The notes: generated by a model from the letters alone, not told the origin. A stretch of 64,000 nucleotides of DNA from Pseudeuparius sepicola (GCA_963920635.1 OY987298.1:66733949-66797948); one strand, 5' to 3'. Numbered from the stretch's first letter, positions 22,301 to 37,300 are shown. Numbers and translations: made by a program.

Positions 22301-25300
22301 AATAATAGTGCCCGCCTTTGACTGTGACGTCACCAATTTGTGTACTGCCTTGCAGCTGCTTCGTATTAACAAATTAATAAGAGAAGAGGATAATAATCAG
22401 GCTTAGTGCAACTATCCCTGTAGTTAGTCTATGGTTTATTATCTTAATACCTCACATTGGCCACCACCACGACGCTCTTGCCACCATTTCCTTTTGAGTT
22501 CGTCTATAACTCCGGAAGACTGCAGCTTTAAAACTGCCGTGCTTAATCTTGTACGATACGTGGAATCTAAAAGTCAAATAGATTAAAATAATGTAGCCAC
22601 ATAAGGCAAATTAATGAATCAATAACACCTACTTTTTCTCATAGCAATACCGTATCCCTTATTATCCAACAGGTCTCCAACCATTGTCAAATCGCACCGT
22701 CTCTGAGTTTCATATTCGATCGATGTTGACTCCATGAAGAATGCATACCTAGCATTAGGATCTGGATTTTCTGCTCTGAGCACTCCATCTTTATTATCGC
22801 TAACCATATCTTCTGGATGTTCTTTCATGTATTTTGCAATTTTCCTAAAATAGGGATTTGACTGCTGTCCCTGCCATGGAAAATTAAAAAAATAAATAAA
22901 TTTGTACATGATCAATTCGGTTTTGCGAGAGCAAAAACATTGACATTACCTATAATACATTCTGCAGAAGTCAATGGGGCACATAATATCTTAATTAGGT
23001 ACAAGGTGTTTCGTACAACCTGATTTCCCGATATTATTATTCCTTAGTTACTTATTATAAACGCCTTGTCCGGTCCTGCCGAACTTCCTAGGTGTTTATA
23101 GTTGCCCTCGCTGGCCTCGCTTCTCAAAAAACTTAGTATGTATGTACCGCTTTTCTTTGGTCACGGCGATCGGGCGCAGTTTTCTATATTTAAAGTCCAA
23201 ATTTCGCCTGGGGCCGCAAAAAAATAAGTGCCTCATCGCTATTGAAGCGCGCCAGAAGCGGAAAAGCCGTTCCGTCGGTTGAGCCATTTTCCGATTTGGT
23301 ACGCGTCAGGGAGGGAATCGAATTTGGTGCGCCGCGCTGAACAAGTAAAAGTAAAGTCCCTATACTAAAATCGAGCAACTCCTACGCCTGGCGTAAAGAA
23401 GAGCGCGTCAGAGCCGCACTGAGGCACGACCTTTATTTAATTTTAGTTTTACAATTGTTTACATAAAAATATTACAGAAACAAATTATTGGCTTAATTAA
23501 AATGGTTCAGAACATCGATAAAATTATTTGTGGCAGTATCTAAATAGCTGAGAACAACAAGATAAAACCGCGTAAATATTCTTTTGCAATCGAGTACGTC
23601 CCTGTTGCCACGCACGCTGAACGCGTGCTTCTATTTACGCCGGATGTCTCCGAACGATTTTCAAATAGACGCCAATATATTGTAGGTACACGATAAATTT
23701 GAACTACCAAATGACGATTTACCGATTGGCATGCAGTTTTGTGGTGCAGAACATTTTCAAAAGTTAATGGGAAAAGTGCAACAAATTTCAGGATATTTTA
23801 GATATGAGTAACCTCATGGAAAGAATTTACAGAAGTGGATATAGCCTAGTGGGTAAAGGGGCGTACCTATAAAACTTCATTTATTTCATCGTAGGTTCAA
23901 ATCCCACACATTGCTTTTTCTTTTCTTTTTTTAATTATCAACGAAAATTCAGATTTTAATTTTTATTTTTATTGTATAATGTTATAATAGTAAACGATAC
24001 CATCTTCATTTTTGTTGATAATAATAATAATCGTTTGGAGACATCGCCTTTTCATGCAAACGGAAAATTGAATTGCACACCCTTCTGCACGCGAGCGGCG
24101 CTTAAAATTCGCTTCTTTGGCACATTCATGGCATTTATATTCTTATATATGATTGGCATGCATTTTTGAGGCACTATTTAATTTGATTAAGGATGTAGAG
24201 ATTAATTATTATTTAGGATGGTAGGTAGAAAAAAATACAGAAAATTGATCAGCTGTTGTTAACATTAAATAAGTTAAGATTAAATACGCCTCACCTAGAT
24301 TTAGCACATAGATTTCCAGTCTCACAAGTTTCAGGTTTTTTATATGGGGATTGTCAAAAAGTTATTAAAAAACAAGACTTTTATCACGAAATGTTAGTAA
24401 TGACTATACGGGGAGTGGCAAAAAATGGTCAGTTCTTATTTCGATCTTTCGGTTTGACTGGAAGTGAGTATTACTTTGACAATTATGTTTTTTTTTTGAA
24501 AATCTGGACGTTTAAAAAATTTTACGGAAAATTTCTTTGACTTTAAATATCGAAAACTGCGCCCGATAACCGTGACCAAAGAAAAGCGTCACAAACATAC
24601 TACATTTTTTGGGAAGCGAGGGCGACTATAAACACCTAGAAGGTCCGGAAGGGCCGGACTAGGCGTTTATAACAAGTTAAATAAAAGCTTGTAAAAAGAA
24701 AGTTGTTTCCAAGCAGTACCTACATTATTATATCTTTTTAGTTCGAAAGAAGTATATAATCTGGAAATATTATTATGGAACAGATAACAAATCGTTGTTT
24801 TTTTCGCCGTGTTTAAGCAGATTTGTTTATGTTTCTTTTTTATATTTTCCATATTCTAGAACCAAAACAATAGGATTTTCCACATAAATAATAAACAATT
24901 TTTCTCATGTTAATGATGGAGAAATTGTAGTGAGAACGCCTGTAAAAAAAGTTATATTTTATTGCCTTGGAAACAGATAATTCTATAAGGCGACTTATGA
25001 AAAACTAGCCATTTTTGTAAAATAAGTATCTTTCGTTTGTCCCATTTCTTTCAATTATATGAAGCTTTACTCAATCGCTAACAATATACAAGATAACTAT
25101 AATACGCTTACTTGGAAAAAGCTGTCGGTAGCACCACTTGCCTTTGCACCAAATCGTATACCAAGTTCTTCCGCCTTTTCCACAAGACTGACGACATCCG
25201 TGAAAAGTTCTACTTTATTTTCGGTCACTAAAAATGAAGCCAAACTTGCGGTATACGAAGCAATAATGAGTAGCACGAAGAACCACCAAACGCCTGCTAC

Positions 25301-28300
25301 TAAACGTGTAGATATGGCACTGTAATATATAATTATATTAAGATTAATATAATTATGTAGAATATAAACGCAAAAAATTCCACAAAAAAGGCCACCATTA
25401 CACTATAATTTTTTTTGTCAAAGATCTTTTATAAAAGATCTTTGATGAAAAACTTGAAAGTGTAATACTTATACCTTATTTTATAAAATATTTCTTTTTT
25501 CAGAGATCTTTTATACAAAAATAATAAGAAACTATTATAAACTCCTGGACAAAATTAACGCACCACTCATATTTTTCTCGATATTTTTTATACACTTCCC
25601 CCAAAAATTAACGCACCACCAAAAAATACCCAAAAGTTTGAGACACCCGGTATTTGTAAAAAAAGTTGTTTCTATGCAAATACAGTTAGTACACCAACGT
25701 TCTGGAGAAGGCAACCTATCATTCAAAAAAAAAAAAAAATTCGTCCAAATCAGACTATTGGTTTTGACAAAAATTTACTTTAAACTTTTGGGTATTTTTT
25801 GGTGGTGCGTTAATTTTTGGGGGAAGTTTATTTTTATTTTTATTTCTCGCCAAGTAGGCCATGGACCTTGTTTGACAGTGACAGTTGTTATTTAAGCTAA
25901 CTATAGTATCATGGCCTTGTTTTGACAGTACCTAATTCGTATTAAACCTCGTTTTAGACTAAAACTGTGTTAAAATGTTCTTAAAAAGTGCTGATTAAAG
26001 CAAAGTGTCTGCGTGAAAAGCAAGCTTTCGATTGTGATTGTTTTTATCACATGCATGTTGGGAAGTTTATTTGCTAGTAAATCAGGTAAGGAAAATGAAC
26101 CGCCAAAGAAATTTGTCAATTGAGGATGCAGTGCGGGCATCGACTCTCCTGCTAAAAAATAATTAGCAGATGTTCGAAATATCGCTATATCATCTCGAAC
26201 GGTTAGAAGATGTTTGCATGAAGCAGGATTGAGCAATAGAAGACCGGCCAAAAAACCATTGCTTCCCAGAGAACACAAAGTTCAGAGATTGAATTTTGCA
26301 AGACTAGGTAAGTCAGAATTGGACCATCAATGATTTGAAACAAGTTCTGTTCTCCGATGAAACTAGAGTCAGCCTTAAAGCTCCACATGGACGTGAGCGT
26401 GTCTGGTGAAGGCGAGGAGACAGGTTTGCCAGCTGCAATATATCTTCTAAAGTACCTTTTGGTGGTGGCTCTAAAGTGTTTGGGGGGGGGGGGGAATTTG
26501 CTTCAATGCTCTTACGGAGTTGGTCCCTATACGTACGAGGTCTTATGAATGCCCAATATTATTTAGACAACATTATTGTCGAACATGTAATTGATGTAAT
26601 GCCTTTTGCTCCGTTTGTTGGGCCTAATTTTTTACTCATGCAGGACGACGCTTGACCCCCGGTTATTGGCTACCTACATGATGTCAATATCCCTTTAATA
26701 TAATGGCCACCTAACAGTCCTGGCATGAATCCTGTAGAGTATCTATAGGACTATCTAAAAAAGATTCTAAATCGTATCCCCCTGTTGCTAATTAAAACCA
26801 ACTCATAGGGGTCGCTATTGAAGAATGGGAGAATATTCCGCAAGCTTTTGTTGAACATTTGATATCAAGCATGCCTCGACGCATGAATGCAGTGATAAGC
26901 AGTAAAGGAGGGCCTAAATTAAAGTTTGAAAGTTGGTGTAGAGAGATTTTATGCGAACGGTTTCAGCAATGCTCTGACTATGGCTCTTTAATCTATGCCC
27001 AGATACATTTATTCTGTTTTGATGATTTTTTCTTTTTTTAATTTGGAGTTATGCTAGCTTATTTATGCATTTTCAGCACAAAAACACAATTTTAATGACA
27101 CATTAATGCAAATTAAGGTCATGTTAAGGTCATGTTTGACCAATTTGTAGGTGTTCATTATCATTTCAATGTAACTTAGTTTTATTTTGTGTTTTTATTG
27201 TAAACATTTAGATTAATTATTAAAGCGGTGCGTTAATGTTGTCCAGAAGTCTATTTGATAAAAGATTTTACAGTTCATAAACAATATGGCGCAAGACAAG
27301 TTCGTCTGGTGCGTTTCGGCATCAAAATTGTTAATTTCGGAATAAGAAACCTATATGAAATGTTGTACAACCAACAGCATCCCCATATCATAAAAATAAA
27401 AGACTGATGGACATAATATATAAAATGATTGTTGAAGTAATAAAGACAGTAAGAAAGGAGTAAAAGGTAGAGCTCGAGGTAGAGGGTATTAAAAAAAGTT
27501 AAACGAGTTAAGAAGCCAATACTTATCGGAGAAAATGAAGATATAAGTTTCACAAAAAATATTAAGCAGACTTAATTGAAGGGCTTAATTTAACGTAGTT
27601 AAGGCACATATTGTCATTTGATGGGAATATCTTGTAAATTTACGTCAAATGACAATACTTAGGTACCTTAACAACATTAAGTTAAATCCTGAAATTAAGT
27701 CTGCATAAATTATTGACCCTTTATGTGTTTTACGCTGAACAGACAGTGTGACCCAGATTTGAGCAAACAGCATTGCTATCTCCGTTATTATTTGAAATAC
27801 AAAGTCTGCTAATTTAATCGACTTTGAATCACCTTCCCCTATCTATGATAGCTGGAAAACGATGGTCAGCTTTATACTCACCCTATCTTGATGTTAGTTG
27901 TTAAATATTAGTACCTACATAAGCAAGCACTAATATTGTAGATTGTTGGTCAATCAACGCATATCACATACAAGCTTCAACTACCAGGCTCCAGTCATAA
28001 TTTTTTTTATTTCACACGTAACGTATATCTACGTATGGAGATGTGTCGGGCCGTATATGAAAACAGACCGTATGTATACGGTCTAGGCTGTATCTATACG
28101 GCCTAAATGGCGCTGTCCGTATATAAATGACATTGCATTTCATATACGGACTACACCGTTAACATACGGACTATTGACATTCAGACTGTATGTGCAATCG
28201 TAGTGATATTTACCCTTCTTTTTTTATATAGGCCCATTAAAGAAGAATATGCCTTCTTTTTAGTATGTATTTCGCAGAAAAAAATCTAGGGTACCTATAC

Positions 28301-31300
28301 ATTATACTAAATAATTACCTTTTTTACTTAAAAATACCACGTACCAGCAAGAAGTAATATTCTTCTTTGATGGGCCTATATATAAAAAAAGAAGGGGTAA
28401 TTCAGAAATGGCGTACGTCGAAACCGCCCGGAAAACATTGCACGTACTACATTCTGTCATTGTTTAAATCTCTCTGTGATATACGGTCTAGTTGCAGATA
28501 GACCATATCTAATAGGACTAGTCCTTTTCCTTTTGCAAACCGGCGACTAGACCGTTTGTTGACGGACAAGCTTCTTATACATATGGACTATAATATCTTC
28601 AGTCCTTTTACATATGGACTAGTCCTTTTACATATACGGTCTGTAACATATATAAAAAAATGTTGCTGTTACATTCATGAATAAATAGTTATTTTCTTGA
28701 AATCGGCATTAAAATGTCCCAAAATCGTCATTAAAAGCACAGAAATCGTACAATAATGTAGCCCATTATTGTACGATTTTTTCAATAAGTAGGCCTTGGC
28801 GAGATGTAAACATCAAACGTGAGACGCCGAGAAATCGCCCGTCAAAAGTGACCAAATATTCAAAACCCGGCCGATAAAGGCTCATTTAACTTTTCGTACA
28901 CATTGCGAAATTGTTTCCTATAGAAGCGCAATCCTTCAGTATACATATTTTAGTAAATTTCAAAATCAATAGATTTGTTGTGTAGGCTGCACAAGAAGCA
29001 GCAGTTTGGTTTTCTCTCAGAAAGTGCCGTACATCATTATACTTGTCCTAGGTAGAGCGATCGATAAGGTCAAGCAACGTCGCGCGTAGTCGGTTCGTGG
29101 ACGGGTGATCCCTTATTATTATTTTCTTGCCTAATAAAACATTTTTTTTTCCGATTTCAAGAAAAATATAATATGTACCTCGGCACTGGTTTATTTGCCT
29201 CGGCCAGAGGCCTCAGCAACTAAACTCCACATGAGTCATAAAAAGTTGAACTTCAGTGCCTTGGTACATAAATAACTATTATATATATAATATACATAAT
29301 ATATATATATATATATATATAATATACATAAATAACTATTATGTACCAAGGCACTGAAGTTCAACTTTTTATGACTCATGTGGAGTTTAGTTGCTGAGGC
29401 CTCTGGCCGAGGCAAATAAACCACATGAGTCATAAAAAGAACTTCAGTGCCGAGGTACATATTATATATTTTTTTTGAAATCGGAAAAAAAAATGTTTTA
29501 TTAGGCACGACGTCCACGAACCGACTACGCGCGGCGTTGCTTGACTTTACCGATCGCTCTACCTAGGACAAGTATAATGACGTACGGCACCTTCTGACAG
29601 AAAAACCAAACTGCTGCTTCTTGTGCAGCCTACGCAACAAATCTATTGATATTCAAATTTACTAAAATATGTATACTGAAGGATTGCGCTTCTATAGGAA
29701 ACAATTTCGCAATGTGTACGAAAAGTTAAATGAGCCTTTATCGGCCGGGTTTTGAATATTTGGTCACTTTTGACGGGCGATTTCTCCGCGTCTGACGTTT
29801 GATGTTTACATCTCGCCAAGGCCTACTTATTGAAAAAATCGTACAATAATGGGCTACATTATTGTACGATTTCTGTGCTTTTAATGACGATTTTGGGACA
29901 TTTTAATTCCGATTTCAAGAAAACAATTATTATTATATTATTGTAGAGGCGAGAAATGGCCATATCAACTCCATTTTCAAATTCTTCGGACAGTTTATCC
30001 ATACCTCTCATATTGAACACCTGGGCCAATACTATAGAATAGCGAGCCATAATCAACTAATAATACCGTCGACTAATTGCTATAGAAGGCTACACCGCAG
30101 ACGTGGCACATGCAGTGCTTGCCAAGGCGATTGAAGTCAATGTTGTAATGGCTCGTGTGGATGAATTCGGGTTACGAAACCGAAATACAATGTGGATATC
30201 TATTGATGCTGCTAATCTGGATGACTTACCTCGTTTGGACTTAGACACAGAATAACTAAAATGACTTAGACTATTTGCGGGATATATAACCGTCGGAGTG
30301 TATCAGATCAATCTTCATTGATCATAGATGCGCTCCATATAGATCAGTTAAATGTAGAACCAGGATTTTTCCAGTTCACGGTTCCGAAACGCCACCAAGT
30401 ACCAGATATGGATTGCTTATACAACTACTGACGAACTTTGAGAAATCGGAGAAAAGGATCAGGAAGAAGAGTTGACTGCTGGACACGATTGCACTTGTAT
30501 TTATTTACGGTATTTGCTGTTGGTGGCTATTTCTCTTGAATTGAAATCCGCCAGAATCTTTTAATTGACAATATCTCGCAAACTATTTGTTATTGAACTT
30601 TACTGCAAGGGTGATTTCTATACACGAGGTCTTTCTCTGGACAATATAAAAAATGCAGGTAATTCCCACATAGATCGCTTTCCATAAGGTTTCAGTGGAT
30701 AGATATATTCATTGGCCAATATCTCCGAAACTATTGGTTATTGGAGTTAACCGCATAATAAAGTTTTAATCAGGAAGACCTCCTCTAACAATATCAAATA
30801 TTCAGGCAATTCCCACATAGATCACTTTTCCATAGGGTTTGAGGGGTCCTTTATCTGATTGGCTATTTTTTTCTCGGCATAACGGAGTGGTCGAACAACC
30901 TCATAACCTACTGTTCAATTTCCATACACATTTAAATTTTATTTAAAATGTCGAATTTGGAAATACCCTTTGTATCGTGGGAAAATTCGAACCAGTCATG
31001 TTGAGCACCATTGATGAGTATGAATATGATGACATCTGATCACTGTTTTGGTGTAGAAAACATTGCTAAAGTAACAGCCCACATATAACAATGTTGATGA
31101 AAATTCTTAACGTTAACAACAGCCTTCTTATCCTCTATTTTGAAAGCAGATGTCAAATTATCAAATATGGCAGTGCGTTTAAAATTGATTGGTCACAGGT
31201 ATTAATTTGACAGGTCAAATACGGTTCAATTCGATCAGTAAATTAACAGCCACACTACTCGTAGATATCTGTATAAGTACAAAATACTTACATGGGCGCA

Positions 31301-34300
31301 ATTTCAGAACCTTGCTGCATAATAGCACCCGTGGCGAACCAGAAAGAGTTTCCAAGACTGAACTGGTTGACTAGAAATTCCGGTTCTTCGATACATGGGA
31401 ACGGGTTCGTCCACTCGGAGGGGCAAAGTCTGCCCAAAACGAAAAAGGACAAAGAAACTGTCAGGAAGGCAACGCCTAAAGCTATCCATGTATCCAGGGC
31501 GAAAGGGTCGGCGAACGAAAAGAAACTTGGTGGTGCTTTGGAGGGCCTTCGGAACAGAATGCTGATGCCTATAATTAAAAGTCAAAATAAATTGTATTTA
31601 CGTAAATATCACGACACTATTTTTATTATTAAACTCTAAACTCACCAAGATTCATAAATGGAGATGTAAAGTCGACTGCGTCTACTCTCTCTGAAGTTAT
31701 CGTAAGATCGGTAATTGCAAGATCGGCTTCCTAAAAAGTATACTTATGTAACTATGTTACAGTATTAAAATAATAACAATGATTTTTTATGAGCCTATAA
31801 AAATAGACTTATTTAACTTTTAACTAACTCAATAATAATTATCATATGAGAAAATAAGAGAAATATAATATACTTATGTATTATTAATAAACTTTATTAT
31901 CTAAAATAATGTAAGTATGCTAATAACTAAGATGTAAATTACAGATGTAAACTTTTGACCAAAATGTTCTCCAACTCTTTACGTATAGCAGTCTTTTAGA
32001 TGTGTGCCCCAAGATTTAATAATGTACATGACGTCTCAGGTAGGGTCTTCCCAACTCCCAACCGAGCAGGTGAACGTGAACAAATTCTGAGGTACTGAGC
32101 GGGCAATGCTAAAGGTATCGTCTGACGTAGAGTGTGTAAGAATATATCCATAATGAGAAATCGAATAAGCATAAGAGAGATGGGTATGAAGGTGCCGTTG
32201 CCACTACTTCCTAACACAATCAAAGCACTTCAACCCATCGCGGTGGACGAACACTAATGGCAAGTAAGTTCTCCCTACTAATCAACTAGGTGGGGAATCC
32301 CTTAGGGGAGACGTAGCGCCGCCTCTACTATCCAATTTGCCCGTGCATCACCCCACCATCCCCCACTACTTCTGTTACACTTTTTTTTCCTTTTGGTTGC
32401 TGTTCAAATAATAAGCAGCCAGGGGTGTAAATAGATGAAAAATAAAGCAAGATTATTTTCTTAATGATAATATAATATCAGCAGAAACTCTAATTTCACT
32501 AGGTGTATCACAGGTGTCATTTAAGATATAATTAACTTATATTATTATTATTGTAAATCACAGAATAGGCTATATATAAATAAGACAATTTAAGAGTTAA
32601 CACAAAAGTTATTTAAAATCTACACTCGAATCACTTGGGGTTGGTTCTGGCTAGGTGCATCCCTGGAGGCTCTGCGCCTTTTCTTTAAAGCTCTATGGTT
32701 ATTTCTGTTTTTGGGTGGTGTAATATCTTTAGTAATTTGTGACTATAACCCCCACAAACGTAACCTCACTATGACGTCTGCATTTGACAACTTATCTGTT
32801 GAGAGTTGAAGATAATGGGGAAAATAAAGTACAATCACCCCACAGGAGGCCTAATACCTTGGTATACCAGGTGTACAGAAGCAGAGACAAACGTTCACCT
32901 AAGGTAGGTTGCAATTCAAGCTCTAAAACTACTCTACGGCAGTGTCGAACAGCATGACATTTATGAACTATGTAAAGTAAGCGTGCAAACCGCAAGAAAA
33001 TAATGCATAAATATGTCCTTTGTAGGTTACAGGCACAAGCTAAAGTCCTAGCGTAAGCAGACGATAAATGCGTGCGGAGGTAATCGAAACTGTTTGTAAA
33101 ATGATATGTTCCCACTTATCTGGGGCTGCCAGGTGGGCAGGCAGCGATATGAAGTCCCTTGAAACCAGTCTAGGACCCGAGGTGGTGCCTCTCCGGAGAC
33201 CTAGCGCCCTCGTATACGCCTGCAAATCAGGTATGCGTGCCGTGTGACCTAAAACACACCCGATATCTGTCTTACTTTTCTGTCTGACTTTATTTTGTAC
33301 TTGGTTGGGATTATGTCAGAATATATGATACGTGCACAGTGAAAAATGGGCATTAAATGCTTACCTTCGATGTTGAGTGGCCACATGTGCGACTTAAAGT
33401 CGACAAAAAAAAGAATCTATGTCGAGAACGCTTCAGGTGAATTATTTGGCAAATTCGAATCCAACCGTTGGTTGTAAGTGTGAAAGGGACCCCAAGGTAC
33501 AATTTTCACCCAAAATAACTTGCCTAATTCACCACCCTCTCACTTTTCTTGGATCGCCCCTAAGGCAAAGGCATGTGCTACTTCAGCAACTTCCCACCAA
33601 AAAGTGACACAGATTTCCCAGTTTCCAGGAAGTGACGTCATGACAGGCGGTTGACAGGTGTCAATGTCAATGTCAACATGTGTCACACATCAAACACAAA
33701 AATAAGATCACAATTTTAATTCTGTATAAGATCCCCATTAACACTAATCCGTGACAAATATTGATAAAAGGCATTTATTCTGGTATTTAATCCAAGCCAA
33801 GATAAATTAATGTACCAAAAGAGGTATTTAGGAAAGTTCTGGTAAGACAGATATAGGCTATGTTTATGTTTTGCCTCCTATGAAACGTTTGGTTCGAGTG
33901 AGTGATTTATGTGTTTAATTTGTTGTAGAATGGTAAACTATCTAAGAACGCAGCATTTGGAGTACTAAAAAGGTAGTTCGATGTTCCCCGACGGGAGATT
34001 TGACGAGAAGCGAACAAGGTAAACAAACAATCCACCAACTGCCATCAAAGTTGTAAGTCAATTATTTTTCTTCTTCTAGGTCTTCGATATACTGGAATAC
34101 AGATAGACAATGGGGTGAAAGGACCACCACTGGCAAAGTAACACTTGAAGTGTAAATTATTTTGCTAAAGATGTCAAGTTACTTGCGGTCGGAATATATC
34201 GCTAGCTAGCAGCGTGTGCCTTTCATTTATTTGCCTAGGAATAAGTTCGTGCATTTTAAAACCGTAACACTTCGTTCCCTCCTTATATTATTTTATTATA

Positions 34301-37300
34301 ATCACATCCCATTTCCTATTCGCTCGTGCCTCTCCCTACCCTGGTTGTAATGTTTTATTGCTCTCAAGTATCTAGTAGTAACGTCGCAATTATACTTACT
34401 TGATTTCTTATTATGGATACATTCTTACACATTGTTCGCCAGAAGACACCTTTAGAATTGCCAGATCACTATAAATATTGGAGAGTTGTTATTTCTTTTT
34501 TTTTCTTTCTTGTATATATGCGAAATTTAACACATTATTATCGGATCGTATTGATTTTAATATTCATATGTTATAGTAATTTGTGCACTAAAAGCGTAAA
34601 GGAGGCGTTGATGGGTTGATGCATGGCCCGCGGCAAGAAGACAATAAATAACCCGCCCGAGGCAAGTGCCCAAGGATACGATACGCGCACAAAAAAGTTG
34701 ATCATAAACTGTACTTTATTTATTATTAGTGTTTGGTCAAACAAAAACTGAATCGTTATTCGCCTTGAAACCTAGAAAAAAGACATCCAAGATATTGATC
34801 TAGAAGAATTGTACCCCTATATTTTCTTTATAAACTGCGAAAAATAACAAATTTAATTTTTCTGAACACCCTATTGACACGAGAGGCACAGTCTGCCTCG
34901 GCGATGTCCAGAAATGCTTAAATACTTTTTCTTATGTGGTATTTACAGAATAAACTTGGCTAATGTCCATAGAGAGTTTTATGGTACCTAGGTTGGGAAA
35001 CTGTGAGGCTCAACATGGGAATGAATTTTTGAGCTTCTCATGCGGAATGATATTTATCGCTTCAAGACCAGTAAGCATTTCTGAAAAATGAGTCACCTCT
35101 GCTCCAAAGAACGTGGTATTCCCGGAATTTCTCGGTATTATCCTCGGCTTGGCAACACTGCCCATGCGCAGTAGGACAAGATAGCCACAATCGAACACGG
35201 GCCTCTAACGGTTCAGGGGAAACAGAAAGGCTAGGAGGGTTATTTAGTGTACTTCGCTGTTTTATCTTTGTTTCTCATAAATAACGGCATATTCTAGGGT
35301 CCTTGTTGAACACACAAGAATAAGAATACAACAGACAAAATAAGAGTGCTGTGTATAATATATCCAGTCGCCTTCGTACTGCGATACTTATTATTATTAT
35401 CGGTATCATGCTAGGTTTATACTCGTATATTATTATAAAACATCTCTGGATTTACCCCATACATAACTTCTCCAATCATCCCAGACCAACGTCCATCCTC
35501 TTCCTTCTTGCCGTTCTTCTTGTCCTCCCTAATTTTGAACGTATAATTGAATCCTTCCATTAAAGACAACTCATGAATCAGATCTATCCCAAACCCTTCC
35601 AGTCGATCATTTCCGTCGAGGACATTGGATGATTCTTTTAGCATACCGTACGGGTCCGTCTAAAACGTAGATATTTAATTTCTTAAATGTATGCATTTTT
35701 TTATTTACTTACGAGGGCTGTTACCACCACAAAAGTTTTGTTTTTCATACTAGTTTCATCATACGTGACCTCAACTTGAACGGGTCTTGTAACATTAAAG
35801 GTATCGTCATTCCAGAAACCCACAGTGGTGATGCCGCCTTCCATTACTTCGTAAACTTCTATGTTGATATTACTACGGTGGCCTTCCTTATCAAATGACA
35901 CATGCCCAGTCAGGCCTTTAAAGGATGACTACAAACGAAACTACGGTTAACATTTAGGTATTGTAAATAGATTACATTTTGCCTGATATCTTTGTCTATT
36001 TTAAAAAATTGCCGGAAATTAACGCTGGATTTAAATTAAACTATAAGCGCAGGTACGCGGAAATGTTTGCGAGTCAAAGGGTACAGCAACCCCTTTTGTT
36101 CTGACTGTTCTTCGAATATTTTGACTAAAATTGCACAAAAGTAATATGTGTTTCTACAAGAAAGAAATTCTTGCCAAATTTCATTTAACTATGTTAAAAA
36201 ACAAACAATAATTCATTAATAAAAATCTGTTTTTTTTTAATCAATAATAATTATAGGACCCTACATTTTGAAATAAGGGTGTTTAAATGAAAAATGAAAG
36301 TACAATTATTTTGGCAACAGATTCACCTACACCTTGTTTTACATCTGGAAAAGTAAAAACCTTAAGGCATTTTAAAAATGTTAAACTTTTTATCGACTTT
36401 CTACCATAATTTTCGCAGGTGGCCGTAGCGCGCAAGTTTGTTGGTAACAAAAGCCCGTCCGTAATAACAATAATTATTATGGATCATAGGTATAGTATTT
36501 TTAAAGTCACTTGAAACAGCATAAAAAACTCTAATTGCATAAAAAAAACTCAATATAGGACATAAGCGTCACTCAGTTTTTTTAAAGATATTCTAAAAGC
36601 AACATAATATTTCACTTTGAAGGGTTTTTTTAAGGTTGTCGTCAAACACAACGTAAAGGTTAATGCACCATACAATATTGTCAAAAGGTCTCTATAAAGC
36701 CATATCGATTACAACTATTTACGCAAGTATATCCTAAAATCGGTGAAATTATCGCACGCCTATCCACCGCATTCGCTGTACAAGTGGCCGGCCGTCGAAC
36801 AGTGTAGCCCATGCAAGTATTGGTGATATATTATATTAGGCAGTCATTGTTTTTACTACAATATCTATCGTCTCTGTCTCCTTCATCTCCTTTTACTTAT
36901 AATACCAGGTGCGGTTTAATATGGTTAAAAAAGTGTTTTGACTCGTATTTTATTGCCCGAAGAGCCTGTTCTCGAGCTACCCTGGTAAAATATAAATGAA
37001 CTCACTTAGTACACAGTGATATACGAGGCGCGATCTATTTCATAGCTTTTACCATGCTCTGCTACTGGTAAAAATACCAGACTTATCAGCCGAAATCACC
37101 CGTATAAAATTCACAGGTTTTTATGCTGTTCCAAGTTAGAAATACTATACCTACCGCTGACTAGCGTAGATATGAAGAGCGAACCGCACTTAAAATAGAC
37201 ATCCTGTAAAAAAACACTTACAGTTTTCAGTATGTTTATGAGGCTCAAGCCTTGCTTCCAGTATTCCGAATTATTACAATCCAAGGGTTCGATTCCAATT

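Larger units (their letters stand above)
25540..27251. mobile_element. Tc1-like transposon, degenerate
   Basis: TIRs ACTCCTGGACAAAATTAACG (25,541) and the inverted GCGTTAATGTTGTCCAGAAGT (27,230-27,250) have TA outside each tip. The element encodes a decayed DDE_3 transposase and contains a smaller related element at 25,593-25,828. Confidence 0.82.

Noticed and set aside
23835..23930. Functional tRNA gene
   Set aside because: A and B boxes are present, but the anticodon stem and acceptor pairing are poor, so only a tRNA-like unit is claimed.
25059..25325. Plus-strand open frame of 88 codons
   Set aside because: It is the antisense shadow of the iGluR M3 exon, which is the real coding strand by family similarity and splice sites.
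29236..29517. 93-codon frame with poly-Tyr/Ile stretch
   Set aside because: It is a translation of the (AT)n palindrome core.
31189..31639. Plus-strand frames of 61 and 115 codons and a 93-codon minus-strand frame
   Set aside because: They overlap the iGluR M1/pore exon; the true frame is the minus-strand one encoding [19 protein letters not shown].
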